In this document: positions 22,601 to 37,600 of the stretch, one piece after another
Layout: every line of letters starts with the position of its first letter
How positions within the stretch are numbered: the stretch's first letter is position 1
Assembly (NCBI RefSeq): GCF_004210375.1
Contig: NC_134829.1
Coordinates: forward strand, 52,878,107 to 52,942,106
Length of the DNA: 64,000 bases
Direction of reading: 5' to 3'
Source: Tachypleus tridentatus
Taxonomy: Eukaryota > Arthropoda > Merostomata > Xiphosura > Limulidae
Translations under genes and position numbers: made by a program
The notes under the pieces: model-generated
Databases searched by the model: none
The model's input: the letters and a program-made list of their open reading frames with translations, nothing else
What the model was told of the DNA's origin: nothing

Positions 22601-25600
22601 AAGTTTGGTGATGACACTACATCAACCTGCTAGTAAAGTTTGGTGATGACACTACACCAACCTGCTAGTAAAGTTTGGTGATGACACTACATCAACCTGC
22701 TAGTAAAGTTTGGTGATGACACTACATCAACCTGCTAGTAAAGTTTGGTGATGACACTACATCAACCTGCTAGTAAAGTTTGGTGATGACACTACACTAA
22801 CCTGCTAGTAAAGTTTGGTGATGACACTACACCAACCTGCTAGTAAAGTTTGGTGATGACACTACACTAACCTGCTAGTAAAGTTTGGTGATGACACTAC
22901 ACCAACCTGCTAGTAAAGTTTGGTGATGACACTACACCAACCTGCTAGTAAAGTTTGGTGATGACACTACACTAACCTGATAGTAAAGTTTGGTGATGAC
23001 ACTACACCAACCTGCACTAGTAAAGTTTGGTGATGACACTACACTAACCTGTAGTAAAGTTTGGTGATGACACTACACCAACCTGCTAGTAAAGTTTGGT
23101 GATGACACTACATCAACCTGCTAGTAAAGTTTGGTGATGACACTACACTAATCTGCTAGTAAAGTTTGGTGATGACACTACACCAACCTGCTAGTAAAGT
23201 TTGGTGATGACACTACACCAACCTGCTAGTAAAGTTTGGTGATGACACTACACTAACCTGCTAGTAAAGTTTGATGACACTACACCAACCTGATGTTTGG
23301 TGACACTACATCAACCTGCTAGTAAAGTTTGGTGATGACACTACATCAACCTGCTAGTAAAGTTTGGTGATGACACTACACCAACCTGCCAGTAAAGTTT
23401 GGTGATGACACTACACCAACCTGCTAGTAAAGTTTGGTGATGACACTACACCAACCTGCTAGTAAAGTTTGGTGATGACACTACATCAACCTGCTAGTAA
23501 AGTTTGGTGATGACACTACATCAACCTGCTAGTAAAGTTTGGTGATGACACTACATCAACCTGCTAGTAAAGTTTGGTGATGACACTACATCAACCTGCT
23601 AGTAAAGTTTGGTGATGACACTACATCAACCTGCTAGTAAAGTTTGGTGATGACACTACACCAACCTGTTTGGTGATGACACTACACCAAGTAAAGTTTG
23701 GTGATGACACTACACCAACCTGCTAGTAAAGTTTGGTGATGACACTACATCAACCTGCTAGTAAAGTTTGGTGATGACACTACATCAACCTGCTAGTAAA
23801 GTTTGGTGATGACACTACATCAACCTGCTAGTAAAGTTTGGTGATGACACTACATCAACCTGCTAGTAAAGTTTGGTGATGACACTACACCAACCTGCTA
23901 GTAAAGTTTGGTGATGACACTACACCAACCTGCTAGTAAAGTTTGGTGATGACACTACATCAACCTGCTAGTAAAGTTTGGTGATGACACTACATCAACC
24001 TGCTAGTAAAGTTTGGTGATGACACTACACCAACCTGCTAGTAAAGTTTGGTGATGACACTACATCAACCTGCTAGTAAAGTTTGGTGATGACACTACAC
24101 CAACCTGCTAGTAAAGTTTGGTGATGACACTACACCAACCTGCTAGTAAAGTTTGGTGATGACACTACATCAACCTGCTAGTAAAGTTTGGTGATGACAC
24201 TACATCAACCTGCTAGTAAAGTTTGGTGATGACACTACATCAACCTGCTAGTAAAGTTTGGTGATGACACTACACCAACCTGCTAGTAAAGTTTGGTGAT
24301 GACACTACACCAACCTGCTAGTAAAGTTTGGTGATGACACTACATCAACCTGCTAGTAAAGTTTGGTGATGACACTACACCAACCTGCTAGTAAAGTTTG
24401 GTGATGACACTACATCAACCTGCTAGTAAAGTTTGGTGATGACACTACACCAACCTGCTAGTAAAGTTTGGTGATGACACTACATCAACCTGCTAGTAAA
24501 GTTTGGTGATGACACTACATCAACCTGCTAGTAAAGTTTGGTGATGACACTACATCAACCTGCTAGTAAAGTTTGGTGATGACACTACACCAACCTGCTA
24601 GTAAAGTTTGGTGATGACACTACACCAACCTGCTAGTAAAGTTTGGTGATGACACTACATCAACCTGCTAGTAAAGTTTGGTGATGACACTACATCAACC
24701 TGCTAGTAAAGTTTGGTGATGACACTACACCAACCTGCTAGTAAAGTTTGGTGATGACACTACACCAACCTGCTAGTAAAGTTTGGTGATGACACTACAT
24801 CAACCTGCTAGTAAAGTTTGGTGATGACACTACATCAACCTGCTAGTAAAGTTTGGTGATGACACTACATCAACCTGCTAGTAAAGTTTGGTGATGACAC
24901 TACACCAACCTGCTAGTAAAGTTTGGTGATGACACTACATCAACCTGCTAGTAAAGTTTGGTGATGACACTACATCAACCTGCTAGTAAAGTTTGGTGAT
25001 GACACTACACCAACCTGCTAGTAAAGTTTGGTGATGACACTACATCAACCTGCTAGTAAAGTTTGGTGATGACACTACATCAACCTGCTAGTAAAGTTTG
25101 GTGATGACACTACATCCAACCTGCTAGTAAAGTTTGGTGATGACACTACACAACCTGCTAGTAAAGTTTGGTGATGACACTACATCAACCTGCTAGTAAA
25201 GTTTGGTGATGACACTACATCAACCTGCTAGTAAAGTTTGGTGATGACACTACACCAACCTGCCAGTAAAGTTTGGTGATGACACTACACCAACCTGCTA
25301 GTAAAGTTTGGTGATGACACTACATCAACCTGCTAGTAAAGTTTGGTGATGACACTACATCAACCTGCTAGTAAAGTTTGGTGATGACACTACATCAACC
25401 TGCTAGTAAAGTTTGGTGATGACACTACATCAACCTGCTAGTAAAGTTTGGTGATGACACTACACCAACCTGCTAGTAAAGTTTGGTGATGACACTACAT
25501 CAACCTGCTAGTAAAGTTTGGTGATGACACTACATCAACCTGCTAGTAAAGTTTGGTGATGACACTACATCAACCAACCTTGTGAACACTACACCAACCT

Positions 25601-28600
25601 GTTTGGTGATGACACTACACCAACCTGCTAGTAAAGTTTGGTGATGACACTACATCAACCTGCTAGTAAAGTTTGGTGATGACACTACATCAACCTGCTA
25701 GTAAAGTTTGGTGATGACACTACATCAACCTGCTAGTAAAGTTTGGTGATGACACTACATCAACCTGCTAGTAAAGTTTGGTGATGACACTACACCAACC
25801 TGCTAGTAAAGTTTGGTGATGACACTACACCAACCTGCTAGTAAAGTTTGGTGATGACACTACACCAACCTGCTAGTAAAGTTTGGTGATGACACTACAT
25901 CAACCTGCTAGTAAAGTTTGGTGATGACACTACATCAACCTGCTAGTAAAGTTTGGTGATGACACTACATCAACCTTTGGTGATGACACTACATCAACCT
26001 GTAGTAAAGTTTGGTGATGACACTACACTACAACCTGCTAGTAAAGTTTGGTGATGACACTACACAACCTGCTAGTAAAGTTTGGTGATGACACTACATC
26101 AACCTGCTAGTAAAGTTTGGTGATGACACTACACCAACCTGCTAGTAAAGTTTGGTGATGACACTACATCAACCTGCTAGTAAAGTTTGGTGATGACACT
26201 ACATCAACCTGCTAGTAAAGTTTGGTGATGACACTACACCAACCTGCTAGTAAAGTTTGGTGATGACACTACACTAACCTGCTAGTAAAGTTTGGTGATG
26301 ACACTACATCAACCTGCTAGTAAAGTTTGGTGATGACACTACATCAACCTGCTAGTAAAGTTTGGTGATGACACTACACCAACCTGCTAGTAAAGTTTGG
26401 TGATGACACTACATCAACCTGCTAGTAAAGTTTGGTGATGACACTACACCAACCTGCTAGTAAAGTTTGGTGATGACACTACATCAACCTGCTAGTAAAG
26501 TTTGGTGATGACACTACATCAACCTGCTAGTAAAGTTTGGTGATGACACTACATCAACCTGCTAGTAAAGTTTGGTGATGACACTACACTAACCTGCTAG
26601 TAAAGTTTGGTGATGACACTACACTAACCTGCTAGTAAAGTTTGGTGATGACACTACATCAACCTGCTAGTAAAGTTTGGTGATGACACTACACCAACCT
26701 GCTAGTAAAGTTTGGTGATGACACTACATCAACCTGCTAGTAAAGTTTGGTGATGACACTACACTAACCTCCTAGTAAAGTTTGGTGATGACACTACACC
26801 AACCTGCTAGTAAAGTTTGGTGATGACACTACATCAATCTGCTAGTAAAGTTTGGTGATGACACTACACTAACCTGCTAGTAAAGTTTGGTGATGACACT
26901 ACACCAACCTGCTAGTAAAGTTTGGTGATGACACTACACCAACCTGCTAGTAAAGTTTGGTGATGACACTACATCAACCTGCTAGTAAAGTTTGGTGATG
27001 ACACTACATCAACCTGCTAGTAAAGTTTGGTGATGACACTACATCAACCTGCTAGTAAAGTTTGGTGATGACACTACATCAACCTGCTAGTAAAGTTTGG
27101 TGATGACACTACACCAACCTGCTAGTAAAGTTTGGTGATGACACTACACCAACCTGCTAGTAAAGTTTGGTGATGACACTACACCAACCTGCTAGTAAAG
27201 TTTGGTGATGACACTACATCAACCTGCTAGTAAAGTTTGGTGATGACACTACATCAACCTGCTAGTAAAGTTTGGTGATGACACTACATCAACCTGCTAG
27301 TAAAGTTTGGTGATGACACTACACCAACCTGCTAGTAAAGTTTGGTGATGACACTACATCAACCTGCTAGTAAAGTTTGGTGATGACACTACACCAACCT
27401 GCTAGTAAAGTTTGGTGATGACACTACACCAACCTGCTAGTAAAGTTTGGTGATGACACTACATCAACCTGCTAGTAAAGTTTGGTGATGACACTACACC
27501 AACCTGCCAGTAAAGTTTGGTGATGACACTACACCAACCTGCTAGTAAAGTTTGGTGATGACACTACATCAACCTGCTAGTAAAGTTTGGTGATGACACT
27601 ACACCAACCTGCTAGTAAAGTTTGGTGATGACACTACACCACCAACCTGCTAGTAAAGTTTGGTGATGACACTACATCAACCTGCTAGTAAAGTTTGGTG
27701 ATGACACTACATCAACCTGCTAGTAAAGTTTGGTGATGACACTACACCAACCTGCTGTAAAGTTTGGTAGTAAAGTTTGGTGATGACACTACACCAACCT
27801 GCTAGTAAAGTTTGGTGATGACACTACACCAACCTGCTAGTAAAGTTTGGTGATGACACTACACCAACCTGCTAGTAAAGTTTGGTGATGACACTACATC
27901 AACCTGCTAGTAAAGTTTGGTGATGACACTACACTAACCTCCTAGTAAAGTTTGGTGATGACACTACACCAACCTGCTAGTAAAGTTTGGTGATGACACT
28001 ACACCAACCTGCTAGTAAAGTTTGGTGATGACACTACACCAACCTGCTAGTAAAGTTTGGTGATGACACTACACCAACCTGCTAGTAAAGTTTGGTGATG
28101 ACACTACACCAACCTGCTAGTAAAGTTTGGTGATGACACTACATCAACCTGCTAGTAAAGTTTGGTGATGACACTACATCAACCTGCTAGTAAAGTTTGG
28201 TGATGACACTACACTAACCTGCTAGTAAAGTTTGGTGATGACACTACACCAACCTGCTAGTAAAGTTTGGTGATGACACTACATCAACCTGCTAGTAAAG
28301 TTTGGTGATGACACTACACCAACCTTAGTGTTTGGTGATGAGGTTACACCAACCTGCCAGTAAAGTTTGGTGATGACACTACACCAACCTGCTAGTAAAG
28401 TTTGGTGATGACACTACATCAACCTGCTAGTAAAGTTTGGTGATGACACTACACCAACCTGCTAGTAAAGTTTGGTGATGACACTACATCAACCTGCTAG
28501 TAAAGTTTGGTGATGACACTACACCAACCTGCTAGTAAAGTTTGGTGATGACACTACACCAACCTGCTAGTAAAGTTTGGTGATGACACTACACCAACCT

Positions 28601-31600
28601 GCTAGTAAAGTTTGGTGATGACACTACACCAACCTGCTAGTAAAGTTTGGTGATGACACTACATCAACCTGCTAGTAAAACCTTTAAAGTTTGTGATGAC
28701 ACTACATCAACCTGCTAGTAAAGTTTGGTGATGACACTACACCAACCTGCTAGTAAAGTTTGGTGATGACACTACACCAACCTGCTAGTAAAGTTTGGTG
28801 ATGACACTACATCAACCTGCTAGTAAAGTTTGGTGATGACACTACATCAACCTGCTAGTAAAGTTTGGTGATGACACTACACCAACCTGCTAGTAAAGTT
28901 TGGTGATGACACTACATCAACCTGCTAGTAAAGTTTGGTGATGACACTACATCAACCTGCTAGTAAAGTTTGGTGATGACACTACATCAACCTGCTAGTA
29001 AAGTTTGGTGATGACACTACACCAACCTGCTAGTAAAGTTTGGTGATGACACTACACCAACCTGCTAGTAAAGTTTGGTGATGACACTACACCAACCTGC
29101 TACATCAACCTGCTAAAGTTTGGTGATGACACTGGTGATGACACTACATCAACCTGCTAGTAAAGTTTGGTGATGACACTACATCAACCTGCTAGTAAAG
29201 TTTGGTGATGACACTACATCAACCTGCTAGTAAAGTTTGGTGATGACACTACACCAACCTGCTAGTAAAGTTTGGTGATGACACTACATCAACCTGCTAG
29301 TAAAGTTTGGTGATGACACTACATCAACCTGCTAGTAAAGTTTGGTGATGACACTACACCAACCTGCTAGTAAAGTTTGGTGATGACACTACACCAACCT
29401 GCTAGTAAAGTTTGGTGATGACACTACATCAACCTGCTAGTAAAGTTTGGTGATGACACTACACCAACCTGCTAGTAAAGTTTGGTGATGACACTACATC
29501 AACCTGCTAGTAAAGTTTGGTGATGACACTACATCAACCTGCTAGTAAAGTTTGGTGATGACACTACATCAACCTGCTAGTAAAGTTTGGTGATGACACT
29601 ACACCAACCTGCTAGTAAAGTTTGGTGATGACACTACACCAACCTGCTAGTAAAGTTTGGTGATGACACTACATCAACCTGCTAGTAAAGTTTGGTGATG
29701 ACACTACATCAACCTGCTAGTAAAGTTTGGTGATGACACTACACCAACCTGCTAGTAAAGTTTGGTGATGACACTACATCAACCTGCTAGTAAAGTTTGG
29801 TGATGACACTACATCAACCTGCTAGTAAAGTTTGGTGATGACACTACATCAACCTGCTAGTAAAGTTTGGTGATGACACTACATCAACCTGCTAGTAAAG
29901 TTTGGTGATGACACTACATCAACCTGCTAGTAAAGTTTGGTGATGACACTACATCAACCTGCTAGTAAAGTTTGGTGATGACACTACATCAACCTGCTAG
30001 TAAAGTTTGGTGACACTACACCAACCTGCTAGTAAAGTTTGGTGATGACACTACATCAACAACCTGCTAGTAAAGTTTGGTGATGACACTACATCAACCT
30101 GCTAGTAAAGTTTGGTGATGACACTACATCAACCTGCTAGTAAAGTTTGGTGATGACACTACACCAACCTGCTAGTAAAGTTTGGTGATGACACTACACC
30201 AACCTGCTAGTAAAGTTTGGTGATGACACTACATCAACCTGCTAGTAAAGTTTGGTGATGACACTACATCAACCTGCTAGTAAAGTTTGGTGATGACACT
30301 ACACCAACCTGCTAGTAAAGTTTGGTGATGACACTACACCAACCTGCTAGTAAAGTTTGGTGATGACACTACACCAACCTGCTAGTAAAGTTTGGTGATG
30401 ACACTACACCAACCTGCTAGTAAAGTTTGGTGATGACACTACATCAACCTGCTAGTAAAGTTTGGTGATGACACTACATCAACCTGCTAGTAAAGTTTGG
30501 TGATGACACTACACCAACCTGCTAGTAAAGTTTGGTGATGACACTACACCAACCTGCTAGTAAAGTTTGGTGATGACACTACACCAACCTGCTAGTAAAG
30601 TTTGGTGATGACACTACACCAACCTGCTAGTGAAAGTTTGGTGAAAGTTTGGTGATGACACTACATCAACCTGTTTGGTGATGACACTACATCAACCTGC
30701 TAAAGTTTGGTGATGACACTACACCAACCTGCTAGTAAAGTTTGGTGATGACACTACACCAACCTGCTAGTAAAGTTTGGTGATGACACTACATCAACCT
30801 GCTAGTAAAGTTTGGTGATGACACTACACCAACCTGCTAGTAAAGTTTGGTGATGACACTACACCAACCTGCTAGTAAAGTTTGGTGATGACACTACACC
30901 AACCTGCTAGTAAAGTTTGGTGATGACACTACACAACCTGCTAGTAAAGTTTGGTGATGACACTACATCAACCTGCTAGTAAAGTTTGGTGATGACACTA
31001 CATCAACCTGCTAGTAAAGTTTGGTGATGACACTACACCAACCTGCTAGTAAAGTTTGGTGATGACACTACACAACCTGCTAGTAAAGTTTGGTGATGAC
31101 ACTACACCAACCTGCTAGTAAAGTTTGGTGATGACACTACACCAACCTGCTAGTAAAGTTTGGTGATGACACTACACCAACCTGCTAGTAAAGTTTGGTG
31201 ATGACACTACACCAACCTGCTAGTAAAGTTTGGTGATGACACTACACCAACCTGCTAGTAAAGTTTGGTGATGACACTACATCAACCTGCTAGTAAAGTT
31301 TGGTGATGACACTACACCAACCTGCTAGTAAAGTTTGGTGATGACACTACATCAACCTGCTAGTAAAGTTTGGTGATGACACTACATCAACCTGCTAGTA
31401 AAGTTTGGTGATGACACTACACCAACCTGCTAGTAAAGTTTGGTGATGACACTACACCAACCTGCTAGTAAAGTTTGGTGATGACACTACATCAACCTGC
31501 TAGTAAAGTTTGGTGATGACACTACACCAACCTGCTAGTAAAGTTTGGTGATGACACTACACCAACCTGCTAGTAAAGTTTGGTGATGACACTACACCAA

Positions 31601-34600
31601 CCTGCTAGTAAAGTTTGGTGATGACACTACACCAACCTGCTAGTAAAGTTTGGTGATGACACTACACCAACCTGCTAGTAAAGTTTGGTGATGACACTAC
31701 ACCAACCTGCTAGTAAAGTTTGGTGATGACACTACACCAACCTGCTAGTAAAGTTTGGTGATGACACTACACTAACCTGCTAGTAAAGTTTGGTGATGAC
31801 ACTACACCAACCTGCTAGTAAAGTTTGGTGATGACACTACACCAACCTGCTAGTAAAGTTTGGTGATGACACTACACCAACCTGCTAGTAAAGTTTGGTG
31901 ATGACACTACACCAACCTGCTAGTAAAGTTTGGTGATGACACTACACCAACCTGCTAGTAAAGTTTGGTGATGACACTACACCAACCTGCTAGTAAAGTT
32001 TGGTGATGACACTACACCAACCTGCTAGTAAAGTTTGGTGATGACACTACACCAACCTGCTAGTAAAGTTTGGTGATGACACTACATCAACCTGCTAGTA
32101 AAGTTTGGTGATGACACTACATCAACCTGCTAGTAAAGTTTGGTGATGACACTACACCAACCTGCTAGTAAAGTTTGGTGATGACACTACACCAACCTGC
32201 TAGTAAAGTTTGGTGATGACACTACATCAACCTGCTAGTAAAGTTTGGTGATGACACTACATCAACCTGCTAGTAAAGTTTGGTGATGACACTACACCAA
32301 CCTGCTAGTAAAGTTTGGTGATGACACTACATCAACCTGCTAGTAAAGTTTGGTGATGACACTACATCAACCTGCTAGTAAAGTTTGGTGATGACACTAC
32401 ATCAACCTGCTAGTAAAGTTTGGTGATGACACTACACCAACCTGCTAGTAAAGTTTGGTGATGACACTACAACCTGCAACCTGCTAGTAAAGTTTGGTGA
32501 TGACACTACATCAACCTGCTAGTAAAGTTTGGTGATGACACTACATCAACCTGCTAGTAAAGTTTGGTGATGACACTACATCAACCTGCAAAAGTTTGGT
32601 GATGACACTACATCAACCTGCTAGTAAAGTTTGGTGATGACACTACACCAACCTGCTAGTAAAGTTTGGTGATGACACTACACCAACCTGCTAGTAAAGT
32701 TTGGTGATGACACTACATCAACCTGCTAGTAAAGTTTGGTGATGACACTACATCAACCTGCTAGTAAAGTTTGGTGATGACACTACATCAACCTGCTAGT
32801 AAAGTTTGGTGATGACACTACACCAACCTGCTAGTAAAGTTTGGTGATGACACTACACAACCTGCTAGTAAAGTTTGGTGATGACACTACATCAACCTGC
32901 TAGTAAAGTTTGGTGATGACACTACACCAACCTGCTAGTAAAGTTTGGTGATGACACTACATCAACCTGCTAGTAAAGTTTGGTGATGACACTACATCAA
33001 CCTGCTAGTAAAGTTTGGTGATGACACTACATCAACCTGCTAGTAAAGTTTGGTGATGACACTACATCAACCTGCTAGTAAAGTTTGGTGATGACACTAC
33101 ATCAACCTGCTAGTAAAGTTTGGTGATGACACTACACCAACCTGCTAGTAAAGTTTGGTGATGACACTACATCAACCTGCTAGTAAAGTTTGGTGATGAC
33201 ACTACACAACCTGCTAGTAAAGTTTGGTGATGACACTACATCAACCTGCTAGTAAAGTTTGGTGATGACACTACACCAACCTGCTAGTAAAGTTTGGTGA
33301 TGACACTACATCAACCTGCTAGTAAAGTTTGGTGATGACACTACATCAACCTGCTAGTAAAGTTTGGTGATGACACTACATCAACCTGCTAGTAAAGTTT
33401 GGTGATGACACTACACCAACCTGCTAGTAAAGTTTGGTGATGACACTACATCAACCTGCTAGTAAAGTTTGGTGATGACACTACATCAACCTGCTAGTAA
33501 AGTTTGGTGATGACACTACACCAACCTGCTAGTAAAGTTTGGTGATGACACTACATCAACCTGCTAGTAAAGTTTGGTGATGACACTACATCAACCTGCT
33601 AGTAAAGTTTGGTGATGACACTACATCAACCTGCTAGTAAAGTTTGGTGATGACACTACATCAACCTGCTAGTAAAGTTTGGTGATGACACTACATCAAC
33701 CTGCTAGTAAAGTTTGGTGATGACACTACACCAACCTGCTAGTAAAGTTTGGTGATGACACTACACCAACCTGCTAGTAAAGTTTGGTGATGACACTACA
33801 TCAACCTGCTAGTAAAGTTTGGTGATGACACTACATCAACCTGCTAGTAAAGTTTGGTGATGACACTACACCAACCTGCTAGTAAAGTTTGGTGATGACA
33901 CTACATCAACCTGCTAGTAAAGTTTGGTGATGACACTACACCAACCTGCTAGTAAAGTTTGGTGATGACACTACACCAACCTGCTAGTAAAGTTTGGTGA
34001 TGACACTACACCAACCTGCTAGTAAAGTTTGGTGATGACACTACATCAACCTGCTAGTAAAGTTTGGTGATGACACTACATCAACCTGCTAGTAAAGTTT
34101 GGTGATGACACTACATCAACCTGCTAGTAAAGTTTGGTGATGACACTACATCAACCTGCTAGTAAAGTTTGGTGATGACACTACACCAACCTGCTAGTAA
34201 AGTTTGGTGATGACACTACATCAACCTGCTAGTAAAGTTTGGTGATGACACTACATCAACCTGCTAGTAAAAGTTTGGTGATGACACTAGTAAAGTTTGG
34301 TGATGACAACCTAGTAAAGTTTGGTGATGACACTACATCAACCTGCTAGTAAAGTTTGGTGATGACACTACATCAACCTGCTAGTAAAGTTTGGTGATGA
34401 CACTACATCCAACCTGCTAGTAAAGTTTGGTGATGACACTACACCAACCTGCTAGTAAAGTTTGGTGATGACACTACACTACAACCTGCTAGTAAAGTTT
34501 GGTGATGACACTACACCAACCTGCTAGTAAAGTTTGGTGATGACACTACATCAACCTGCTAGTAAAGTTTGGTGATGACACTACATCAACCTGCTAGTAA

Positions 34601-37600
34601 AGTTTGGTGATGACACTACACCAACCTGCTAGTAAAGTTTGGTGATGACACTACACCAACCTGCTAGTAAAGTTTGGTGATGACACTACACCAACCTGCT
34701 AGTAAAGTTTGGTGATGACACTACACCAACCTGCTAGTAAAGTTTGGTGATGACACTACACCAACCTGCCTAGCTAGTAAAGTTTGGTGATGACACTACA
34801 TCAACCTGCTAGTAAAGTTTGGTGATGACACTACACCAACCTGCTAGTAAAGTTTGGTGATGACACTACATCAACCTGCTAGTAAAGTTTGGTGATGACA
34901 CTACACCAACCTGCTAGTAAAGTTTGGTGATGACACTACACCAACCTGCTAGTAAAGTTTGGTGATGACACTACACCAACCTGCTAGTAAAGTTTGGTGA
35001 TGACACTACACCAACCTGCTAGTAAAGTTTGGTGATGACACTACACCAACCTGCTAGTAAAGTTTGGTGATGACACTACATCAACCTGCTAGTAAAGTTT
35101 GGTGATGACACTACACCAACCTGCTAGTAAAGTTTGGTGATGACACTACACCAACCTGCTAGTAAAGTTTGGTGATGACACTACATCAACCTGCTAGTAA
35201 AGTTTGGTGATGACACTACACCAACCTGCTAGTAAAGTTTGGTGATGACACTACACCAACCTGCTAGTAAAGTTTGGTGATGACACTACATCAACCTGCT
35301 AGTAAAGTTTGGTGATGACACTACATCAACCTGCTAGTAAAGTTTGGTGATGACACTACACACTAACCTGCTAGTAAAGTTTGGTGATGACACTACACCA
35401 ACCTGCTAGTAAAGTTTGGTGATGACACTACATCAACCTGCTAGTAAAGTTTGGTGATGACACTACACCAACCTGCTAGTAAAGTTTGGTGATGACACTA
35501 CACCAACCTGCTAGTAAAGTTTGGTGATGACACTACACCAACCTGCTAGTAAAGTTTGGTGATGACACTACACCAACCTGCTAGTAAAGTTTGGTGATGA
35601 CACTACACCAACCTGCTAGTAAAGTTTGGTGATGACACTACACCAACCTGCTAGTAAAGTTTGGTGATGACACTACATCAACCTGCTAGTAAAGTTTGGT
35701 GATGACACTACATCATCCTGTTAGTAAAGTTTAGTGATGACACTACATCAACCTGCTAGGTGATGACACTACACCAACCTGATAGTAAAGTTTGGTGATG
35801 ACACTACACCAACCTGCTAGTAAAGTTTGGTGATGACACTACATCAACCTGCTGTAAAGTTTGGTGATAGTAAAGTTTGGTGATGACACTACACCAACCT
35901 GATAGTAAAGTTTGGTGATGACACTACACCAACCTGCTAGTAAGGTTTGGTGATGACACTACATCAACCTGCTAGTAAAGTTTGGTGATGACACTACACC
36001 AACCTGCTAGTAAAGTTTGGTGATGACACTACACCAACCTGCTAGTAAAGTTTGGTGATGACACTACACCAACCTGCTAGTAAAGTTTGGTGATGACACT
36101 ACATCAACCTGCTAGTAAAGTTTGGTGATGACACTACATCAACCTGCTAGTAAAGTTTGGTGATGACACTACATCAACCTGCTAGTAAAGTTTGGTGATG
36201 ACACTACACCAACCTGCTAGTAAAGTTTGGTGATGACACTACATCAACCTGCTAGTAAAGTTTGGTGATGACACTACATCAACCTGCTAGTAAAGTTTGG
36301 TGATGACACTACATCAACCTGCTAGTAAGGTTTGGTGATGACACTACATCAACCTGCTAGTAAAGTTTGGTGATGACACTACACCAACCTGCTACTAAAG
36401 TTTGGTGATGACACTACACTAACCTGCTAGTAAAGTTTGGTGATGACACTACATCAACCTGCTAGTAAAGTTTGGTGATGACACTACATCAACCTGCTAG
36501 TAAAGTTTGGTGATGACACTACATCAACCTGCTAGTAAAGTTTGGTGATGACACTACATCAACCTGCTAGTAAAGTTTGGTGATGACACTACACCAACCT
36601 GCTAGTAAAGTTTGGTGATGACACTACACTGCAATCTGCTAGTAAAGTTTGGTGATGACACTACACCAACCTGCTAGTAAAGTTTGGTGATGACACTACA
36701 CCAACCTGCTAGTAAAGTTTAGTGATGACACTACATCAACCTGCTAGGTGATGACACTACACCAACCTGCTAGTAAAGTTTGGTGATGACACTACACCAA
36801 CCTGCTAGTAAAGTTTGGTGATGACACTACATCAACCTGCTAGTAAAGTTTGGTGATGACACTACATCAACCTGCTAGTAAAGTTTGGTGATGACACTAC
36901 ACCAACCTGCTAGTAAAGTTTGGTGATGACACTACATCAACCTGCTAGTAAAGTTTGGTGATGACACTACATCAACCTGCTAGTAAAGTTTGGTGATGAC
37001 ACTACATCAACCTGCTAGTAAAGTTTGGTGATGACACTACACCAACCTGCTAGTAAAGTTTGGTGATGACACTACATCAACCTGCTAGTAAAGTTTGGTG
37101 ATGACACTACATCAACCTGCTAGTAAAGTTTGGTGATGACACTACACTAACCTGCTAGTAAAGTTTGGTGATGACACTACATCAACCTGCTAGTAAAGTT
37201 TGGTGATGACACTACATCAACCTGCTAGTAAAGTTTGGTGATGACACTACATCAACCTGCTAGTAAAGTTTGGTGATGACACTACACCAACCTGCTAGTA
37301 AAGTTTGGTGATGACACTACATCAACCTGCTAGTAAAGTTTGGTGATGACACTACACTAACCTGCTAGTAAAGTTTGGTGATGACACTACACCAACCTAC
37401 TAGTAAAGTTTGGTGATGACACTACACCAACCTGATAGGTGATCACACTACACCAACCTGATAGTAAAGTTTGGTGATGACACTACATCAACCTGCTAGT
37501 AAAGTTTGGTGATGACACTACACCAACCTGCTAGTAAAGTTTGGTGATGACACTACACTCAACCTGCTAGTAAAGTTTGGTGATGACACTACATCAACCT

